Below, piece after piece: positions 6,632 to 11,366 of a stretch of DNA of 11,366 bases. The notes under the pieces were generated by a model. It was given only the letters and a program-made list of their open reading frames with translations, was not told the origin of the DNA and did no database searches. This stretch comes from Rhodospirillales bacterium (GTDB taxonomy: Bacteria; Pseudomonadota; Alphaproteobacteria; Geminicoccales; Geminicoccaceae). Both the position numbers and the translations under genes were made by a program. Position 1 is the first letter of the stretch. Each line of letters begins with the position of its first letter. The stretch lies in the NCBI GenBank assembly GCA_007131045.1, contig SLRI01000330.1, forward strand, positions 1 to 11,366. Reading direction: 5' to 3'.

Positions 6632-7063
6632 ATGGCACAGGCGCAGCCTTGCCGGGTGCAATGGGTCACGCGCGCCAAGGATATGTCGGGTGTCGTCGAG
6701 CGGCTGAAGCGCTCAGGAGGCAGTCTGGTGGCGCGCAGCAGCTACGACGTGGCGCCGGCCGATCTCGATCTCATCGCCGATTGCGAAACCGGCTATCTGA
6801 GTATTGCCGAGTTCTCGGTCGATCCGGTGGAGCTGACCCGTCAGGTCGTCGCCGCCAGCAATCAGCTCGGCGTCGGCGAGACGCTGCTCATCGACCTCAC
6901 CGGGTCGCGGCCCAAGGTCCAGGTCCTGCCGGTGCCGGGTGAGCACGGCGTTATCGTTCGGCGCTACGACGGCCTGCGCCGGTTTCCCCGCTCGACCGCC
7001 GGCTTCGGCCGCCACAATACCCGGTGGCTCGCCGGACAACTGGCGCAGGGAGGGCAGGCGTGA
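6632..7063 (+). CDS. Conserved-looking protein of unknown function (143 aa)
   Basis: I do not recognise this protein. It is 143 aa, soluble by appearance, with no signal peptide or membrane segment. Residues 8-60 read as mixed alpha/beta (VQWVTRAKDMSGVVERLKRSGG, then a strand and an acidic DLDLIADCETG loop); 75-112 contain strand-like segments TLLIDL and KVQVLPV ending in GVIVRRYDG; the last 30 residues are basic and Gly/Arg-rich (RRFPRSTAGFGRHNTRW), possibly contacting nucleic acid or a phosphate ligand. Two cysteines (7 and 51) are far apart and do not form a metal motif. Coding status is supported by GGGAGGG (6620-6625) upstream, a good promoter candidate at 6514-6555, codon use like its neighbours, and a TGATG overlap with the next gene, which implies translational coupling. 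Context suggests a role in the same stress response; no function is assigned. Confidence 0.75.
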   Translation: MAQAQPCRVQWVTRAKDMSGVVERLKRSGGSLVARSSYDVAPADLDLIADCETGYLSIAEFSVDPVELTRQVVAASNQLGVGETLLIDLTGSRPKVQVLPVPGEHGVIVRRYDGLRRFPRSTAGFGRHNTRWLAGQLAQGGQA

Positions 7064-7323
7064 TGGCGAGCGTGTTGCGAAGGCCGGCAGCGACCCGAGA
7101 GCCGCAGCGGCGGCACGACACGGTTCAGTGGAACGAAACGGCCGGGCTGGCCGAGCGGCAGATGCGGATGGCGGGTCTCGAGAGCCTGACGGTCGTCGCC
7201 GATGGCCGGCCGATCGGCCGGATCACGCGGCGCGACCTCGAGCGGTGCGAGAATCACGGCAACTGGCTCGAGGCCGTCATGGTTCTCGATCTGGTGCAGG
7301 AGCCGCAGGACACCTGCAACTGA
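7063..7323 (+). CDS. Small protein with a single CBS half-motif
   Basis: An 86-aa protein whose ATG overlaps the previous stop codon (TGATG), with AGGGAGG (7048-7054) upstream, so translation of the pair is probably coupled. Residues 28-62 (LAERQMRMAGLESLTVV, then GRPIGRITRRDLERC) match the helix-strand-strand-helix of one CBS repeat, with the ligand motif Thr55-x-x-Asp58 intact. The N-terminal 25 residues are basic and probably flexible; the C-terminal 20 (WLEAVMVLDLVQE) could form an amphipathic helix for pairing. CBS repeats normally work in pairs, so this protein would have to dimerise or complete a partner, perhaps one of the two CBS proteins nearby or its coupled neighbour. That is inference. 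It is the last plus-strand gene before the convergent dnaJ gene. Confidence 0.75.
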   Translation: MASVLRRPAATREPQRRHDTVQWNETAGLAERQMRMAGLESLTVVADGRPIGRITRRDLERCENHGNWLEAVMVLDLVQEPQDTCN

Positions 7324-7352
7324 GACGGCGTGGAAGCCGCCTACTATCCGAC

Positions 7353-7373
7353 GCGACCAGCCGGGCTGGTCGC
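7353..7373. terminator. Hairpin between the half-CBS gene and dnaJ
   Basis: GCGACCAGC (7353-7361) and GCTGGTCGC (7365-7373) form a perfect 9-bp stem with a 3-base loop, in the 74-bp gap between two convergent genes. It could end transcription from both sides, though neither strand shows a T-run after it. Confidence 0.55.
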
Positions 7374-7400
7374 TGCTCGGCCTAGTCGCTACTCGGCCTA
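7369..7400. repeat. 16-bp tandem duplication over the dnaJ stop codon
   Basis: Positions 7369-7384 and 7385-7400 are two adjacent 16-bp units that differ at one base. The second unit contains the dnaJ stop (CTA at 7398-7400 on the plus strand). The first unit partly overlaps the right arm of the neighbouring hairpin. It looks like a recent slippage duplication. Confidence 0.7.
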
Positions 7401-8537
7401 GTCGGTCAAGTCGTCCCAGAGTTCGCGCACCTTGGCGAAGAAGCCGTCCGATTCGGGGTGGTGGTTGTTCGCCTTCTCGCTGGCTTCCTCGAATTCCCTC
7501 AAGAGTTCCTGCTGGCGCTTGGTCAGGTTGACCGGGGTTTCGACGATGATCTCGACGAACATGTCGCCCCTCGCATGGCCGTGCAGCTCGCTCATCCCCT
7601 TGCCGCGCAGCCTGATCTGCTTGCCGGTCTGCGTGCCGGACGGCACGGCCAAGCGCACCCGCTTGCCCTCGATGGTCGGGACCTCGACATCGCCGCCCAG
7701 GGCCGCCGCCGTCATCGGGATCGGCACCCGGCAGAAGATGTTGTGGCCCTCGCGGCGGAACAGCCGATGCGGGGCCACGGTCACGAAAATGTAGAGATCG
7801 CCGGGCTGGCCGCCGCGCACCCCGGCCTCGCCCTCGCCCGACAGCCGGATCCGCGTGCCATCCTCGACGCCGGCCGGGACGTTGATGGCCAGCGTCTTCT
7901 CCTTGTGGACCAGACCGCTGCCGTTGCAGACCCGGCAGGGGTTGGTCACCACCCGGCCGCTGCCGTGGCAGGTCGGGCAGGTGCGCTCGACCGTGAAGAA
8001 GCCCTGCTGTGCCCGAACCCGGCCGGCGCCGCGGCAGGTCGGACAGGCGGCGGGCTCGGCCTTGCCCTCGCTGCCGGTGCCGTCGCAGGCCTCGCAGGCG
8101 ACCGAGGTCGGCACCCGGACTTGCGCCTTTTTGCCGGCGAAGGCCTCCTCGAGGCTGATGGTGAGGTTGTAGCGCAGGTCGTTGCCGCGCGGCGCGCCGC
8201 CCCGCCGCCGCCCGCTGTTGCCGCCCATGAAGTCGCCGAAAAGGTCGTCGAAGACGTCGGCGAAGCTGGTGAAGTCGAAACCGCCGCCGGCACCGCGGCC
8301 GCCCATGCCCTGCTCGAAGGCCTGCGGCCCGAACTGGTCGTAGGCGGCCCGCTTTTGCGGATCCTTCAAGACCTCGTAGGCCTCGTTGATCTCCTTGAAC
8401 CGCGCCTCGGCGGCGGCGTCGCCGGGGTTGCGGTCCGGGTGACATTCCATCGCGAGCTTGCGATAGGCGCGCTTGAGATCGGCCTCGCCGGCGGTCTTGG
8501 TGACCCCGAGGGTCTCGTAGAAATCGCGCTTCGGCAT
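7398..8537 (-). CDS. dnaJ: Chaperone protein DnaJ (type I Hsp40)
   Basis: Cytoplasmic co-chaperone that delivers unfolded clients to DnaK and stimulates its ATPase. At 379 aa it is the usual full length. J domain residues 1-70 with the essential HPD at 33-35; Gly/Phe-rich linker about 71-118 (FGDFMGGNSG); zinc-binding region with all four CxxCxGxG modules intact (Cys148/151, 165/168, 187/190, 201/204); then the two C-terminal client-binding barrels and the dimerisation tail. It lies 113 bp downstream of dnaK on the same strand, with a hairpin between them, which is the standard dnaK-dnaJ order; expression is probably from the dnaK promoter, perhaps at lower level because of the hairpin. A 16-bp duplication covers its stop codon. 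Only a weak ribosome site (AGGATC/AGGCGG) is visible. Confidence 0.97.
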   Translation of the reverse strand: MPKRDFYETLGVTKTAGEADLKRAYRKLAMECHPDRNPGDAAAEARFKEINEAYEVLKDPQKRAAYDQFGPQAFEQGMGGRGAGGGFDFTSFADVFDDLFGDFMGGNSGRRRGGAPRGNDLRYNLTISLEEAFAGKKAQVRVPTSVACEACDGTGSEGKAEPAACPTCRGAGRVRAQQGFFTVERTCPTCHGSGRVVTNPCRVCNGSGLVHKEKTLAINVPAGVEDGTRIRLSGEGEAGVRGGQPGDLYIFVTVAPHRLFRREGHNIFCRVPIPMTAAALGGDVEVPTIEGKRVRLAVPSGTQTGKQIRLRGKGMSELHGHARGDMFVEIIVETPVNLTKRQQELLREFEEASEKANNHHPESDGFFAKVRELWDDLTD

Positions 8538-8596
8538 GGCCGCCTGATCCTAATAGAGCTACGTCTGATCAATGCTCGGGACGAGCAAACGGCAAA

Positions 8597-8622
8597 GGAC
8601 CGGATCGCCGCCGATCCGGTCC
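8597..8622 (-). terminator. Hairpin between dnaK and dnaJ
   Basis: Perfect 10-bp arms (8597-8606 and 8613-8622) around a 6-base loop, with one more G-C pair possible. Read on the minus strand it lies 28 bp after the dnaK stop and is followed by TTTGCCGTTT, a weak T-rich stretch. It probably acts as an attenuator or mRNA 3' stabiliser, making dnaK transcript more abundant than dnaK-dnaJ. Confidence 0.6.
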
Positions 8623-8650
8623 GTGCCGTCGTTCTCGACGTCGGCTGGGT

Positions 8651-10579
<1,929 letters not shown>

Positions 10580-10754
10580 TCGAACCCCACGCGTTTACCG
10601 CGAAAAAACTGTTGTTCCCCACTGCTCGACAGTGCCGGAGCGAGAGCGCATTCGGCCCGCCGCTCGTCTTCGCTCGACGCATCAGCGACCAGCTTCGACC
10701 AACCGATCGGCAGATGTGCGAAAACTCATCCGGGCTCGGCGCTCGGCCAATCGA

Positions 10755-10784
10755 CCATATAAGCAGCTCCGACAACCCCTGCAA
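10755..10784 (-). promoter_or_regulatory. Candidate dnaK promoter, RpoH-like -10
   Basis: On the minus strand, TTGCAG (10784-10779) and TATATG (10761-10756) are separated by exactly 17 bp. The wider -10 reads CTTATAT, which fits the alphaproteobacterial RpoH -10 pattern CYTATNT; the -35 is only GTTG rather than CTTG. The implied start near 10749 gives a leader of about 170 nt. No HrcA-binding CIRCE repeat is seen near the gene. Confidence 0.4.
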
Positions 10785-10949
10785 CCGGCAGGTCTGCAGC
10801 GCTTTTCGGGTCGTCCGGCCGTGCGCTCCAACTGCCATGATCGATCCCTGGTCGATGCGTGCCGAATGCTCTCGTGCCGTCGCTCATTTGGGAAGCTCGG
10901 TCGGTGCCGACAACCGTGGTGCGGCACCAGCATTCGCAATGCTTGCGCC

Positions 10950-11057
10950 GTGACCGGCAAGGGCCATGTTGATCCTGGAGCTCGTCTCGACCCCGGAGCC
11001 CATTTCGACCCTGGAGCAAAGCCGGCTCCGAGCCTGAACGGAGAATTTGCGCGATGA
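10950..11057 (+). CDS. Possible short leader peptide overlapping the htpX start (speculative)
   Basis: A GTG at 10950 opens a 35-codon frame that contains the three DPGA repeats and ends at the TGA of 11055-11057, overlapping the htpX ATG in an ATGA arrangement typical of translational coupling. Conserved Asp-Pro-Gly-Ala with third-position changes is the main hint that it is translated. No ribosome binding site is evident before the GTG, and the frame stays open much further upstream, so it may be just a GC-rich shadow. The GGAG at 11040-11043 can serve htpX alone. Confidence 0.2.
   Translation: MTGKGHVDPGARLDPGAHFDPGAKPAPSLNGEFAR
10965..11018 (+). repeat. Three 18-bp tandem repeats upstream of htpX
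   Basis: Units 10965-10982, 10983-11000 and 11001-11018 share GA(C/T)CC(C/T)GGAGC. Read in the frame that ends at 11057 they encode three copies of xxDPGA. Differences within the Asp-Pro-Gly-Ala codons are all at third positions. The second unit also pairs with a downstream segment (CGGAGCC 10994-11000 with GGCTCCG 11024-11030). Confidence 0.7.
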
Positions 11058-11366
11058 ATGCTGTTCGCACCGGCATCCTGCTCGCCGCCATGACCGCCCT
11101 CTTTCTCGCCATCGGCTTCGCGCTCGGCGGCGAAGGCGGCCTCTTGATCGCCCTCGTGCTCGCCGGCGGCATGAACTTCTGGAGCTATTGGAACTCCGCC
11201 GACATGGTCTTGCGGATGCACAACGCCAAGCTCGTGACCAGGGCCTCGGCCCCGGAGTTCCACGGCATGGTGGAGGACCTCGCCCGGCGCGCCGAGCTGC
11301 CGATGCCCAAGGTCTACATCATCGAGACCGACCAGCCCAACGCCTTCGCCACCGGCCGCAACCCGG
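11054..11366 (+). CDS. htpX: Protease HtpX (M48B family), 5' part, cut by the window end
   Basis: The first 104 codons of the integral-membrane zinc metalloprotease HtpX, which degrades misfolded inner-membrane proteins and is commonly heat- or envelope-stress induced. Two N-terminal hydrophobic segments (about residues 7-24 and 29-43) are followed by MNFWSYWNSADMVLRMHNAK, then the cytoplasmic segment with APEFHGMVEDLARRAELPMPKVYII and PNAFATGRNP, all characteristic of HtpX. The catalytic HExxH motif lies beyond the window, so activity cannot be judged. GGAG (11040-11043) 10 bp upstream supports the ATG at 11054. It is divergent from dnaK, grouping two protein quality-control systems, but whether they share control is not shown. 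Confidence 0.93.
   Translation, partial: MNAVRTGILLAAMTALFLAIGFALGGEGGLLIALVLAGGMNFWSYWNSADMVLRMHNAKLVTRASAPEFHGMVEDLARRAELPMPKVYIIETDQPNAFATGRNP

Larger units (their letters stand above)
10580..11053. other. Divergent dnaK-htpX intergenic region (474 bp)
   Basis: Carries the dnaK leader and candidate promoter (10755-10784), a small hairpin CGCG-TTTAC-CGCG (10590-10602) just upstream of the dnaK ribosome site, and the tandem repeats and possible leader ORF next to htpX (10950-11057). An open frame runs through most of it but has no recognisable protein and is Arg/Ser-rich. I could not identify a convincing htpX promoter. No RNA gene is apparent. Confidence 0.6.

Overview
The window looks like chromosomal DNA from a GC-rich alphaproteobacterium, possibly Rhodospirillales-like. 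The basis is the uniformly high GC coding bias, the form of DnaK (642 aa with an EEVDDDKKK tail), the divergent dnaK-dnaJ/htpX arrangement, and promoter motifs resembling alphaproteobacterial FixK/FNR and RpoH sites. There is no rRNA or other marker for a firmer placement. I see no insertion sequence, tRNA, rRNA, CRISPR array or phage gene.

Layout. (1) Positions 1-2850, plus strand: the 3' end of a probable HlyD/Alg44-like periplasmic adaptor, then murA (peptidoglycan precursor synthesis, catalytic Cys present), then a fumarylacetoacetate-hydrolase-family enzyme followed by a strong GC hairpin. (2) Positions 3024-7323, plus strand: a stress and energy cluster made of a universal stress protein, a two-CBS-domain protein, a Na/phosphate cotransporter with a PhoU-like cytoplasmic tail, a second and paralogous two-CBS protein, and a two-gene unit (an unrecognised 143-aa protein overlapping an 86-aa protein that holds one half of a CBS pair). 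FNR/FixK-type dyads sit upstream of the first gene and of the two-gene unit. Each is followed about 22-23 bp later by a plausible -10 element, the geometry of a class II activated promoter. (3) Positions 7324-11366: dnaJ and dnaK on the minus strand (dnaK first in transcription, with a hairpin between them), a 474-bp divergent intergenic region, and the start of htpX on the plus strand, cut by the window edge.

How the genes may work together. Region 2 reads as a module that could respond to oxygen limitation or low energy: Usp and CBS proteins are nucleotide-binding sensors in known families, and the transporter moves phosphate. A link between nucleotide sensing and phosphate transport is inferred from gene order only. 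Region 3 is the standard proteostasis set: DnaK/DnaJ for refolding and HtpX for membrane protein quality control.

The best candidates for something undescribed are the CBS-NptA-CBS arrangement with its oxygen-regulator-like promoters, and the small overlapping gene pair at 6632-7323. Other points of interest are short tandem duplications over two stop codons (CBS gene and dnaJ) and a possible repeat-containing leader peptide overlapping the htpX start.
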